This document shows, piece after piece, positions 1 to 8,379 of a stretch of DNA of 64,000 nt. Source of the stretch: Solihabitans fulvus (lineage in GTDB: Bacteria; Actinomycetota; Actinomycetes; Mycobacteriales; Pseudonocardiaceae). A program made the position numbers and the translations under genes. The DNA lies in assembly GCF_008386585.1 (NCBI RefSeq), contig NZ_VUOB01000012.1:1-64000 (forward strand), in the 5' to 3' direction. The notes beneath the pieces are model-generated. The model had not been told where the DNA came from and ran no database searches. It saw nothing but the letters and a program-made list of their open reading frames with translations. Each line of letters opens with the position of its first letter. Position 1 is the first letter of the stretch.

Positions 1-35
1 CGACTGCCGTGATCACCGATCGAGCGAGGAACGCC

Positions 36-1175
36 ATGTCCAGCACCGAAGGCAGTGCCGACCGGTCCGCCGTCCGGGCGGCCAACCGGGCGCTCAACAT
101 CGCCGAGTTCGAGGCGGGGGCCGTGAGCCTGGCGAGCCTGCCGCGCGTCCTGTTCGTGGAGCTGACCGAGAACTGCAACCTGTCGTGCCCGATGTGTCGT
201 TCCAACGGGCCGTTCGACCGCACCAAGAACATGTCGCCCGAGCTGTTCGACCGGATCGCCCGGGAACTGTTTCCCACGGCCGAGATCGTCGACCTGCGCG
301 GGTGGGGCGAGAGCACCATCCTGCGCAGGTTCCCCGAATACCTGGCCACCACGCTGGACTACGGCTGCACGCCGCGCCTGGTCACCAACCTGACGGTGCC
401 CAACGAGGACGTCTGGCGGACCCTGGTGCGGAATCGAGGGTTCATCTCGGTGTCGTTGGACGCGGCGACCCAGGAGACCCTGGCCGTGCTGCGGACCGGC
501 GCGAAGCTCCAGGCCATCCTGGACAACCTCGCGATCATCGCCGACGAGGCGCGGGTCAGCGGCGTGGGTCTGGACCGGGTCAACCTCAATGTCGTGGTGC
601 AGCAGCAGGGCATCGGGGAGCTGACTCGGATCGTCGCGCTGGCCGCCGAGCTGGGCATCGCGGTACACCTCAACCCGCTGTCCACCGATGAGAACGACCC
701 AGGGAACCTCCGGTTCCATCTCGACGCGCTGCGTGCCGCACTCGGTGACACCGCCGCGTTCGCGCAGGAGCGCGGCGTGGATGTGCGGATCAACGCGGCG
801 TTGGACGAGTTGTGGGCCGAGCCGGAGCACGCGGCGAAGCTGTGCACGCACCCGTGGATGTACTGCTACGTCAACTATCGCGGTCAGGTCGGTTTCTGTG
901 ACCACCTGATCGGCGCGCCGGGCGAGGAGTACCTGGTCGGCGACCTGGCGACGGCGTCGTTCGCGGAGATCTGGAACGGGTCGAACTATCGGGAGTTGCG
1001 GGCGTCGCATCGGGATTGGCAGGACGGGCCGATCGCGCGGTTCGACGAGTGCAACTGGTGTTACCGCAACCGGTACGTCGATTTCGACGAGGTGTCCTAC
1101 CCGCTCTACGGCCGACACATCGTCCCGCTCACGGTCGCCTCCTGCGCGGGTTTCACGCGCCGGCCGTCGGCCTGA
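36..1175 (+). CDS. Radical SAM/SPASM domain protein
   Basis: A 379-residue radical SAM enzyme. The CX3CX2C cluster motif CNLSCPMC lies at residues 47-54, right after the first strand (RVLFVELTEN), and would ligate the SAM-binding 4Fe-4S cluster. The C-terminal third carries further cysteines in SPASM-like spacing (CTHPWMYC, then GFCDH, then CNWCYR), so one or two auxiliary clusters are likely. Family members do radical chemistry on sugars, aminocyclitols or peptides; the substrate here is unknown. The ATG at 36 is preferred over the GTG at 9 because GAGCGAGGA lies 5 bases before it. It is the first gene in the window of a co-directional run to 9371, and the operon may begin upstream of the window. 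No small precursor peptide gene is visible, which argues against a RiPP role. Confidence 0.88.
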   Translation: MSSTEGSADRSAVRAANRALNIAEFEAGAVSLASLPRVLFVELTENCNLSCPMCRSNGPFDRTKNMSPELFDRIARELFPTAEIVDLRGWGESTILRRFPEYLATTLDYGCTPRLVTNLTVPNEDVWRTLVRNRGFISVSLDAATQETLAVLRTGAKLQAILDNLAIIADEARVSGVGLDRVNLNVVVQQQGIGELTRIVALAAELGIAVHLNPLSTDENDPGNLRFHLDALRAALGDTAAFAQERGVDVRINAALDELWAEPEHAAKLCTHPWMYCYVNYRGQVGFCDHLIGAPGEEYLVGDLATASFAEIWNGSNYRELRASHRDWQDGPIARFDECNWCYRNRYVDFDEVSYPLYGRHIVPLTVASCAGFTRRPSA

Positions 1176-1233
1176 CGCGCGCGAACCACCAGGCGCGCCA
1201 AGAACCTGCCCAGCATCGGACGAAGAGGTTGCC

Positions 1234-3228
1234 ATGTCGCACGACCACGCCCCGCCGGCCGAGCGCCGCAGCACCGCCTGGCCGGACTGGCCGGAACTCG
1301 ACGAGCAGTCCGCGCAGGCCATGGTCCGCGCGCTGCGCAGCGGCCGGCTCGCGGTGAGCGGCGGCAAGAGTGTGTGGCCGTCCCAGACGGTGTCGGCGGC
1401 GCGCACCGTGGCGCGTATGTCGGGGCGCAGGCACTGCGTGCTGACCACCAGCGGGTCGACCTCGATCGTCGTGGCCCTGCACGCGTTGGGTATCGGTCCC
1501 GGTGACACGGTCGCGATGACGGCGGCCACCTGGGTCGCGTGTGCGACCTCGGTGCTGCGGGTCGGTGCGACACCGGTGTTCTTCGACGCCACACCGGAAT
1601 CGCCCTGCGGCGACCCGGCGACCCTGGCCGAGCGGCCCTCGGCGATCCTGGGCATCCACCTGTTCGCGCAGCACTTCGACGTCGCCGCGGCCAGGGCGCG
1701 CTTTCCCGGCGTGCCGATCGTCGAGGACGCCTCGCACACCCAGTTCGGGCTGACCGCCGACGGCAGCCGGATCGGCTCGCTGGGCGACCTGTCCATCATG
1801 AGCCTGCAAGCCTCGAAGATCATCACCAGCGGCGAGGGCGGCGCGATCCTCACCGACGACGAGGACGTCCTGCACCGCCTGGAATCCCTGGTGATGGACT
1901 CCCGCAGGCGCGCGGCCCTGAACTCGCCGATCGCGACGACCGAACTGGAGCCGGCGAACCTGCTGCACGGCTCGAACCAGTCGCCGCCGGAGCACTCCGC
2001 CGCCCTCCTCGCCGACCAGCTGGCCAGGTTCGCCGGACAGGCCGAGCGCCGCGCCCGAGGCGCGCGGACCCTGGCGGCCGCGCTGGACGGCAGCGGCTGG
2101 ACGTTCGTCGCCGACGAGGCCGCGCTGGCCGACGGCTCCTTCTACGGCATCGTCCTGCGGATCCCGGCCGGCGTCGGCACCCCGACCGAGGTCATGGCGG
2201 CGGTGCAGCGCGAGACCGGCCTGGTGATCTCCACGGTCTACGACCCGATCACCGAGGGACCGCTGTACCGGCCGGAGACCATCAAGCAGTTCGCCGGCCT
2301 CCGCCCGCCTGCGACGGCGCTGCCGCACACGGGCGCGTGGTTCCGGCACACCGTGCTGGTCCCGCACGCGGCCTTCCTCGCCGAGGACGCGGACCTTCGC
2401 CGGCTGGCGGCCGTGCTGCGGGCGATGGAGACCGGCGATCCGGTCACCGCGCTCGGTTCTCCCGTCGCCGCGACGACGGTCGACGTCGTCGTCATCACCA
2501 GGGGCGACCGCGACACGCTCGGTGCGGCCCTGGCGAGCGCGGTGAAGCAGGACACCGATGCGGACGTCCGGATCACCGTGTGGGTGGACGGCGACCGCGC
2601 GCCGTCGGCCGTCGCCGAGGTGCCCTGCGAAGTGATCACCCTTGCGGGACAAGGACTGTTGCCCGATGACCCGTTCGCGCGGATCGCGGCGCTGCGCGAC
2701 CTCGCCGCCGCGCGCTGCACGGCCGACCACGTTGCCTTCCTCGACGACGACAACGAGTGGGAGGCCAACCACCTGTCCAGCCTGCTGACCCTGGCGCGCG
2801 CGGGCCATCTGGCCGTGCACTCCTGGCGGACCCTGGTCGGCGCGGATGGCCTGCCGGCCACGGTGGACCGGTTCCCCTGGCTCGCCCCGTCTCCCGAGGC
2901 GGAGGCGCTGCTCGGCTCGCTCGGCGACGCGGACGTGCTGGACGCGGACAGTCCCGTGGTGCGGGATCGCGCGGTCATCGACGGCGTCCCTGGGCTGACC
3001 GGCATGGTCGACATGGGGGAGTGGCTGTTCGACCGGGAGGCGTTGCGCCTGCTGCGGTTCGGCCGGCCGCGCACGCCCGCCGAGGTCGCGGCCCGCGTCG
3101 GCGAGGACGACATCGTGCTCGAACAGCTCAACCGCCTGGAGTTCCCGGTCGGCTGCACGTCCCTGCCGACCCTGCGGTACCGCCTCGGCGGCATGTCCAC
3201 CCCCGAGTACCGGGCGGGTACCGAATGA
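1234..3228 (+). CDS. DegT/DnrJ/EryC1 aminotransferase fused to GT2-type glycosyltransferase
   Basis: A 664-residue two-domain protein. Residues about 1-405 are a PLP-dependent sugar aminotransferase of the DegT/DnrJ/EryC1 family: TSGSTSIVVALHALGIGPGD cofactor loop, VEDASH aspartate, and the Schiff-base lysine at residue 195 in SLQASKIITSGEGGAIL. Residues about 412-664 look like a GT-A fold glycosyltransferase: TVDVVVITRGDRDTL nucleotide-binding start and a DDDNEW metal/donor motif near residue 505. The family aminates keto-sugars or keto-cyclitols, and the second domain would transfer a sugar. GAAGAGG precedes the ATG by 5 bases. The stop overlaps the next start (ATGA), so translation is coupled. 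Fusing the two activities in one chain is unusual; alternatively the C-terminal domain may be a nucleotidyl-binding module without transferase activity. Confidence 0.87.
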   Translation: MSHDHAPPAERRSTAWPDWPELDEQSAQAMVRALRSGRLAVSGGKSVWPSQTVSAARTVARMSGRRHCVLTTSGSTSIVVALHALGIGPGDTVAMTAATWVACATSVLRVGATPVFFDATPESPCGDPATLAERPSAILGIHLFAQHFDVAAARARFPGVPIVEDASHTQFGLTADGSRIGSLGDLSIMSLQASKIITSGEGGAILTDDEDVLHRLESLVMDSRRRAALNSPIATTELEPANLLHGSNQSPPEHSAALLADQLARFAGQAERRARGARTLAAALDGSGWTFVADEAALADGSFYGIVLRIPAGVGTPTEVMAAVQRETGLVISTVYDPITEGPLYRPETIKQFAGLRPPATALPHTGAWFRHTVLVPHAAFLAEDADLRRLAAVLRAMETGDPVTALGSPVAATTVDVVVITRGDRDTLGAALASAVKQDTDADVRITVWVDGDRAPSAVAEVPCEVITLAGQGLLPDDPFARIAALRDLAAARCTADHVAFLDDDNEWEANHLSSLLTLARAGHLAVHSWRTLVGADGLPATVDRFPWLAPSPEAEALLGSLGDADVLDADSPVVRDRAVIDGVPGLTGMVDMGEWLFDREALRLLRFGRPRTPAEVAARVGEDDIVLEQLNRLEFPVGCTSLPTLRYRLGGMSTPEYRAGTE

Positions 3229-5624
3229 GCCGCGTCCTCGTGGTCGGCGGCGGGCGCTGGGGCCGCGTCCTCGCCGCGGTGCTGCTCGACCACCACCTGG
3301 CCGAACGGATCACGCTGGTCGCCAGCCACGGCTTCGACCGCTGCGCGCGGTGGGCAGGGGAGGCCGATGGGCGCGCCGCCGCCGTGCGGGTCGTGCGGGA
3401 CCTGCCGGCCGACCTGAGCGACCACGACGCCGCCATCGTCGCCACCCGGCCGGCCACGCACGCGGACACCGCGGCGCCCCTGCTGCTGGCCGGACTGCCG
3501 GTGCTGGTGGAGAAGCCGTTCGCCGCGCGGGCCGAGGACGAACGCGAGCTGCTGGCGCTGGCCGAACGGCAGGGCACCCCGCTCGCGATCGACCACGAGT
3601 TTCTGCTCGCCGCCTGGGTGCGCGAACTCGGCGACCTGCTGCGCGAGAAGACCGTGCGGGGACTGCGGATCGTCTGGCGCGAACAGCGTTCGGCCAGCTA
3701 TGGCGACGAGGTGCGCAGCACCGACCTGAGCGTGTCCGCCGTGCGCGACCTGATGCCACACGTGCTCAGCATCCTGACGGTCCTCTTCGGTGCGGCCGAA
3801 CCCACCGACCTCCGGCTGACCCAGCGCGCCGAGGAGGACGGCTTCGAGGCCGAGTTCGGGTACGCGGGGATTCCCGTCGCCTGCGAGGTGCTGCGCAACT
3901 CCACCGGCCGGCACCGCAGGGTGCACGTCGACACCGACGGGTCCGCCGCGCTGGAAGTGGACTGGAACTCCGACCGGGCCGCGCTGCTCCGGCCCGACGG
4001 CACCCGGGTTCCGCTCGGCGGCGACGGACCCGGCGCGCTGGCGACCGCGCTGGCCGCGTTCCTCGACCAGGCGCGCGGCCGGGGCGACCGGCCGGGCCCG
4101 CTGGCGGCCGTTGCCGCGCAGCACATTCTCGCCGGCACGAGGGCCGTGGAGGCCGCCCTGGACGCCGAGATCGCCGCGACCCTGACGGCGGTGCGGCCGG
4201 CGAGCGCGGTGGACCGCGTGGCGGCCATGCTGCGCACCCGCGTCGCCCCGGCGCTGGAACGCGCCGGCCTGGTCGGTCACGTCGGCGACTGGGACGGTGT
4301 CGAGGCGGCCGCCCGCGACCTGGCGCGCATCACGGCGACGGCGGCGGCGAACCCGTTCGTGCCGCTGGAAGACCTGCGCGGGGGCCGGGGCCGGGAGTCG
4401 TTCGCCGCGCTGCTGCGGGTGTTCCGCGAGGTGCCCGAGCTGAGCGTCCCGCTGCTCACCGGCGAGTCCGCGAAGTACTGGCGCAACACACTGTTGCCCA
4501 TGGAGGCGGCCGGCGTCTTCGACGCGGTCCTCGACGGCAAACCGCGCCACCCCTACCGGGTCGGGCTGTATCCGGGACCGACCTGCATGTTCCACTGCAC
4601 GTTCTGCGCGCGGATCGAGGGCGAACGCTACGAGACGGCCGAGATCGCCGAGGGCGAAGAGCTGCTCGGCAAGGTGATCGACGAGGCCCCCACCGACGAT
4701 CCCGGCATCTTCTACATCTCGGGCGGCCTCGAACCGCTCACCAACCCGACGCTCGGCCGGCTGGTCGAGCGCGCCGCCGCGCGCGGCCTCGAACCGGCCT
4801 GCTACTCCAACGGCTTCGCGCTGACCCCGCAGACGCTGGCCAGGCAGCCGGGGCTGTGGCGGCTGCGCGCCATCAGGATCTCCCTCTACGGGTTGGACGA
4901 ACAGGAGTACGCCGCGACCACCCGGCGCACCGGCGCGTTCGACCGGGTCCGCACCAACGTCGGCCGCTTCCTGGAGTTGCGCGCGGAACGCGAGGCGCCG
5001 CTGCGGGTCGGCATGAACTACGTCGTGCTGCCCGGCCGCGCCGAGCGGCTGCCGAGGCTGATCGACCACATCGCCGGGATCAACGAGTCCGCGCCGGACC
5101 GGCCGATCGACTTCCTGACGCTGCGGGAGGACTACAGCGGACGCGAGGACGGCAGGCTGCCCGAGGACGAGCGGCAGGAACTGCTCGGCGCACTGTGCGC
5201 GTTGGAGGACCGGGCAAGGGAACTGACGCCGACGCTGGACATCGACTACGGCTACGCGTTGCAGGGCATCCGCATGGGCGGTTCGGCCACGCTGCCCTAC
5301 TCCACCCCTGAGCTGATGCGGGGCCGCGGCTACCCGCAGGCGTCGGTCGTGGTCGACCTGCGCGGCGACGTGTACCTCTACCGCGAGGCCGCGTTCCCCG
5401 GGTTGCCCGGTGCGGACCGCTACGTGATCGGCCGGATCTCGCCGACCCTCGGCCTTGAGGAGATCGTCTCGGACTTCCTCGCCGACCCGGCCAGAACCGT
5501 CGAACCCGTTGCCGGCGACGAGTTCTTCCTCGACGCGTTCGACCAGGTCGTCACCGCGCGGCTGCGTCAGCTCGACGCGGACGTCGCCGCGGGCTGGTCG
5601 GCGCACCGCGGCCTGCTGCGGTGA
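3225..5624 (+). CDS. Gfo/Idh/MocA-like oxidoreductase fused to a radical SAM domain
   Basis: A 799-residue bifunctional protein. The N-terminal ~330 residues start with a Rossmann motif (VLVVGGGRWGRVLAAVL) and carry the EKPF lysine-proline motif (PVLVEKPFAAR), typical of Gfo/Idh/MocA NAD(P)-dependent sugar or inositol dehydrogenases. The C-terminal half holds a radical SAM core with Cys454, Cys458 and Cys461 (CMFHCTFC), then a glycine-rich segment (FYISGGLEPLTNP). A linker of about 100 residues separates them. A dehydrogenase plus radical enzyme in one chain suggests sequential oxidation and radical rearrangement or deoxygenation of one cyclic polyol or sugar. The start ATG at 3225 overlaps the previous stop. 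The sister-gene spacing indicates one transcript. Confidence 0.85.
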   Translation: MSRVLVVGGGRWGRVLAAVLLDHHLAERITLVASHGFDRCARWAGEADGRAAAVRVVRDLPADLSDHDAAIVATRPATHADTAAPLLLAGLPVLVEKPFAARAEDERELLALAERQGTPLAIDHEFLLAAWVRELGDLLREKTVRGLRIVWREQRSASYGDEVRSTDLSVSAVRDLMPHVLSILTVLFGAAEPTDLRLTQRAEEDGFEAEFGYAGIPVACEVLRNSTGRHRRVHVDTDGSAALEVDWNSDRAALLRPDGTRVPLGGDGPGALATALAAFLDQARGRGDRPGPLAAVAAQHILAGTRAVEAALDAEIAATLTAVRPASAVDRVAAMLRTRVAPALERAGLVGHVGDWDGVEAAARDLARITATAAANPFVPLEDLRGGRGRESFAALLRVFREVPELSVPLLTGESAKYWRNTLLPMEAAGVFDAVLDGKPRHPYRVGLYPGPTCMFHCTFCARIEGERYETAEIAEGEELLGKVIDEAPTDDPGIFYISGGLEPLTNPTLGRLVERAAARGLEPACYSNGFALTPQTLARQPGLWRLRAIRISLYGLDEQEYAATTRRTGAFDRVRTNVGRFLELRAEREAPLRVGMNYVVLPGRAERLPRLIDHIAGINESAPDRPIDFLTLREDYSGREDGRLPEDERQELLGALCALEDRARELTPTLDIDYGYALQGIRMGGSATLPYSTPELMRGRGYPQASVVVDLRGDVYLYREAAFPGLPGADRYVIGRISPTLGLEEIVSDFLADPARTVEPVAGDEFFLDAFDQVVTARLRQLDADVAAGWSAHRGLLR

Positions 5625-5665
5625 CCCCGCACACCACCACCAGGACCCGACAAGGAGGCGGCGCG

Positions 5666-6514
5666 ATGCGATCGGTCGACGCCATGGACCAGTTGGACCA
5701 GCGGGCACTCGACTTCTTCCGGGAGTTCGGCTTCCTGAAGCTGCCCGGTTTTCTCGACGCCGACACGGTGACCGCGCTGGAGGCGGAGGTTCGCTCCGGG
5801 CTCGGCCGCAGCTACCAGCTGCCGACCGACAAACCCAGCGTGGTCACGGGGTACGAGGGCTACTACCTGCCGCTGATGGCCGAGGGCAACCCGGTCAGCC
5901 GCGCGCTGACCTCCGGCGACCGGCTGCTGTCGCTCGGTCGACAACTGCTCGGCGCGCCCGTGATGCCCAAGCCGGCCAAGGGAATCCTGTACAGCGACGC
6001 GTCGGGCTGGCACCGCGACGCGGCCGGGCCCGACCTGAGCGCGGTGAAGGTCGCGGCCTACCTGAGCCCGGTGACGGCCGAGTCCGGCGCGCTGCGCTTC
6101 GTGCCGGGCTCGCACGAACAGGGGTTCTCCGACCGGTTGGCCCGGTTCCGCGACGCGCATCCCGAGGGCTCGCCGCTGGACGAGGACGCCGAGGCCGCGC
6201 TGTGGCCCGGCGTGCCCGTGCCGACCGAGCCGGGCGACATCGTCGTGTTCGACGTGCACATCTGGCACGCGGCGCTGTTCGGCAGCCTGCGCGCCCAGTG
6301 GAGCGTGTCCTACGTGGCCGTCCCGGAGACCGAGGCCCAGCGTGCCGCGGCGCGCGACTACATCGACCTGTTCCTGCGCGTCGGCCACCGTTACGACAGG
6401 AGCGCGTTCCCCTACTACGACCCCGACTGGCTGGTCGAGGACCGGCCCGACTTCGCGCACGCGATGGCGGACCTCGGCCTGTTCGACGCGGATCGGGCGG
6501 GTGCTGGAGAATAA
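5666..6514 (+). CDS. PhyH-family Fe(II)/2-oxoglutarate dioxygenase
   Basis: A 282-residue phytanoyl-CoA dioxygenase-like protein. The facial triad is visible as His116-x-Asp118 (GWHRDAAG) with a distal His near 201 (DVHIWHAALFG), and a following Arg in SLRAQW would bind 2-oxoglutarate. The core starts with FFREFGFLKLPGFLDADTV, the usual PhyH N-terminus. The ATG at 5666 is chosen because AAGGAGG lies 8 bases upstream; a GTG at 5621 overlapping the previous stop is an alternative without a good ribosome site. PhyH enzymes hydroxylate, epimerise or oxidatively deaminate natural products (KanJ of kanamycin is one), so oxidation of an amino-sugar is plausible. Its stop overlaps the next ATG by one base. 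Confidence 0.87.
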   Translation: MRSVDAMDQLDQRALDFFREFGFLKLPGFLDADTVTALEAEVRSGLGRSYQLPTDKPSVVTGYEGYYLPLMAEGNPVSRALTSGDRLLSLGRQLLGAPVMPKPAKGILYSDASGWHRDAAGPDLSAVKVAAYLSPVTAESGALRFVPGSHEQGFSDRLARFRDAHPEGSPLDEDAEAALWPGVPVPTEPGDIVVFDVHIWHAALFGSLRAQWSVSYVAVPETEAQRAAARDYIDLFLRVGHRYDRSAFPYYDPDWLVEDRPDFAHAMADLGLFDADRAGAGE

Positions 6515-7506
6515 TGGGACTACGACTGGGTATCGCGGGCGGCGCCGGCTTCGTCGGCACGAACCTGGCGCGTGCGGCCGTCGCTGCCGGCCATCGGGTC
6601 GTGTTGGTGGACAAGGGAGATCGGCTCGGGCGGTACGCGCACGCCGCGTTCGACGACCGGGTCACCCTGCTGGACCGGGACCTCACGCTCGGCGCGGCCG
6701 GCGCGCTGGCCGACCTCGACGCGATCGTCAACCTCGCCGCGCTGGCCCACGTCGACTACTCGCTGCACTTCGGCGAACGGGTGCTGGCCAACAACGTGGC
6801 GGTCCAGCGGACCGTGCTGGACGCGGCGGTGCGGCACGGGACACCGGTGCTGTTCACCTCCTCCATCGAGGTCTACGGCGGCAACCACGGCGCGCTGTTC
6901 GAGGAGTCCTCGCCACGGCTGCCGCTGTCGCCGTACGCGGAGTCGAAGATCCTCGGCGAGGACCTGGTCGAGGAGTACCGGACGCACCACGGTGTGCGGG
7001 CCGCGGTGGTGCGGCTGACCAACCTCTACGGCCCGTGGCAGTCGCCGGACCGCATCGTGCCGCGCATCATCGCGCAGGCGCACGCCGGCATGCGGTCGCA
7101 GGTGACCACGGGACGGTTGCGGGACTTCCTCTACGTCACCGACGCCGTCGCCGCGATCCTCGGCCTGGTCGAGGCCGGCGAGTGGGGCGGTTGCCACAAC
7201 ATCGCCGCTGGCAAGGGCGTCACGCTTGAGGAGGTCGCCGACGGCATCGCGGCCAGGATCCCGGCGTGCGCCTACGACACCGTCGAGGCGGTGGACCGGG
7301 ACGGCAGGGGGCCGTGCCTGGTCGCCTCCGCCGACCGGCTGCGGTCGACGCTGGACTGGCGGCCGACCGTCGAACTCGACGACGGACTCGACCGGACCGT
7401 GCACTGGTACGCGCGCAACCGGCCGTGGTGGGCGGGGTTCGACGGCCTGCTGCGGGCCGACCGGACGGGTCCGGAGTTCCTCGTCGACTTCGCGCGGGCG
7501 CTGTGA
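6514..7506 (+). CDS. NAD-dependent epimerase/dehydratase (extended SDR)
   Basis: A 330-residue extended SDR of nucleotide-sugar type. It shows the NAD-binding GxxGFVG motif (GIAGGAGFVGTNLARAA), a serine-rich strand (FTSSIEVYGG) and the YxxxK catalytic pair (SPYAESK), followed by VRLTNLYGPWQSPD, typical of UDP-glucose 4-epimerase or dTDP-glucose 4,6-dehydratase relatives. The fold acts on NDP-sugars; which epimerisation or dehydration is done cannot be read from sequence. The start is fixed by the TAATG overlap with the preceding oxygenase. It sits centrally in the run of sugar-modifying genes and probably prepares the substrate for the DegT aminotransferase. Confidence 0.9.
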   Translation: MGLRLGIAGGAGFVGTNLARAAVAAGHRVVLVDKGDRLGRYAHAAFDDRVTLLDRDLTLGAAGALADLDAIVNLAALAHVDYSLHFGERVLANNVAVQRTVLDAAVRHGTPVLFTSSIEVYGGNHGALFEESSPRLPLSPYAESKILGEDLVEEYRTHHGVRAAVVRLTNLYGPWQSPDRIVPRIIAQAHAGMRSQVTTGRLRDFLYVTDAVAAILGLVEAGEWGGCHNIAAGKGVTLEEVADGIAARIPACAYDTVEAVDRDGRGPCLVASADRLRSTLDWRPTVELDDGLDRTVHWYARNRPWWAGFDGLLRADRTGPEFLVDFARAL

Positions 7507-7605
7507 CCGCAGCCGTTTCCCTTCCCGTGGCAGGTCGTCGCGCCGCCGGCCTGGTCGAATGACGTGTCACCCCAACCGTTCCGCGCGACAGATTGGACAA
7601 GGCCG

Positions 7606-8379
7606 ATGCCGACCACGGACCCGCTCGACCCGCAGCAGCTCGCCGACTACCTCGCCGCGCACGCGATCGCGGGGAACGTGGCGACGCCGAGGGAGAGCAA
7701 CCTGGAGAACATTGCCAGCATGCTCGACGGCGGTCTCGACGACACCTTCGGCCTCACCCCGGCCGCGCACTGGACGACGGCGTCGGTCCTGGCTGTGATG
7801 GCGGAGAAGGTCGGCGTGTCAGGGGATCCAGGGCACCTGTCGGGCCAGGACACGATCGACCCGCTGCGCACCGTCGCCGCGCTGGACCGCCTCCGCGACC
7901 GGCTCGCGCTGGCCGTGTCGCGGCGCGAGCGGGTGCTGTTCGCCACCGGCCATCCGGTCGGGCTGCTCGCCCTGCATATCCAGTTCGCCTCGACGCTGGC
8001 CGAGCGCGGCTGCGAGGTGGCGCGGATCGGGGCCGGGCTCGGGTTCCGCCGGGAGGACGGCAAGGCGCGGGACATCCGCTACGTGGCGAACGTCGCCGTG
8101 TCCGGCTGCGACGGCAATCTCGAGCACACGCACCGGCCGGACCTGATGAACCTGCTACTGAAGGAGGACGTGCCCAGGCCGGACCTGGTGGTGGCGGACC
8201 ACGGCTGGGCGGGCGCGGCGGCGGAGGCGGGGCTGTCGGTCGTCGGGTTCGCCGACTGCAACGACCCCGCGCTGTTCGTGGCGGAGGCGGAGGGCCGGAT
8301 CGAGGTGGTGGTGCCGCTGGACGACTCGGTCGCCCCGCACCTCTACGCGGTCCTGGGTGACTACGTTCTGAAGCCATGA
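7606..8379 (+). CDS. Phosphatase-like protein
   Basis: A 257-residue protein resembling a conserved actinobacterial family usually annotated simply as phosphatase. Recognisable blocks are IAGNVATPRESNLENI near the N-terminus, SGQDTIDPLRTVAALDR, RVLFATGHPVGLLALH, and DLVVADHGWAGAA followed by GFADCNDPALFVAEAEG. Biochemical function is not established from sequence. The ATG at 7606 is preferred; a GTG at 7564 is possible, and neither has a strong ribosome site. About 100 bases separate it from the epimerase gene, so it may have its own promoter or be read through. It is translationally coupled to the following APH-like kinase (ATGA overlap), so the two may form a phosphorylation/dephosphorylation pair for a phosphorylated intermediate. 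Confidence 0.7.
   Translation: MPTTDPLDPQQLADYLAAHAIAGNVATPRESNLENIASMLDGGLDDTFGLTPAAHWTTASVLAVMAEKVGVSGDPGHLSGQDTIDPLRTVAALDRLRDRLALAVSRRERVLFATGHPVGLLALHIQFASTLAERGCEVARIGAGLGFRREDGKARDIRYVANVAVSGCDGNLEHTHRPDLMNLLLKEDVPRPDLVVADHGWAGAAAEAGLSVVGFADCNDPALFVAEAEGRIEVVVPLDDSVAPHLYAVLGDYVLKP

Noticed and set aside
36..5624. Idea that the two radical SAM proteins belong to a RiPP pathway
   Set aside because: No small precursor peptide gene, leader-binding domain or peptidase is visible; the neighbours are sugar-type enzymes.
2238..5708. Very long open frame (1156 codons) on the minus strand opposite the radical SAM genes
   Set aside because: It is a GC-bias shadow: composition is Arg/Gly/Val/Gln-rich with no motif, while the plus strand has clear catalytic motifs and coupled starts.
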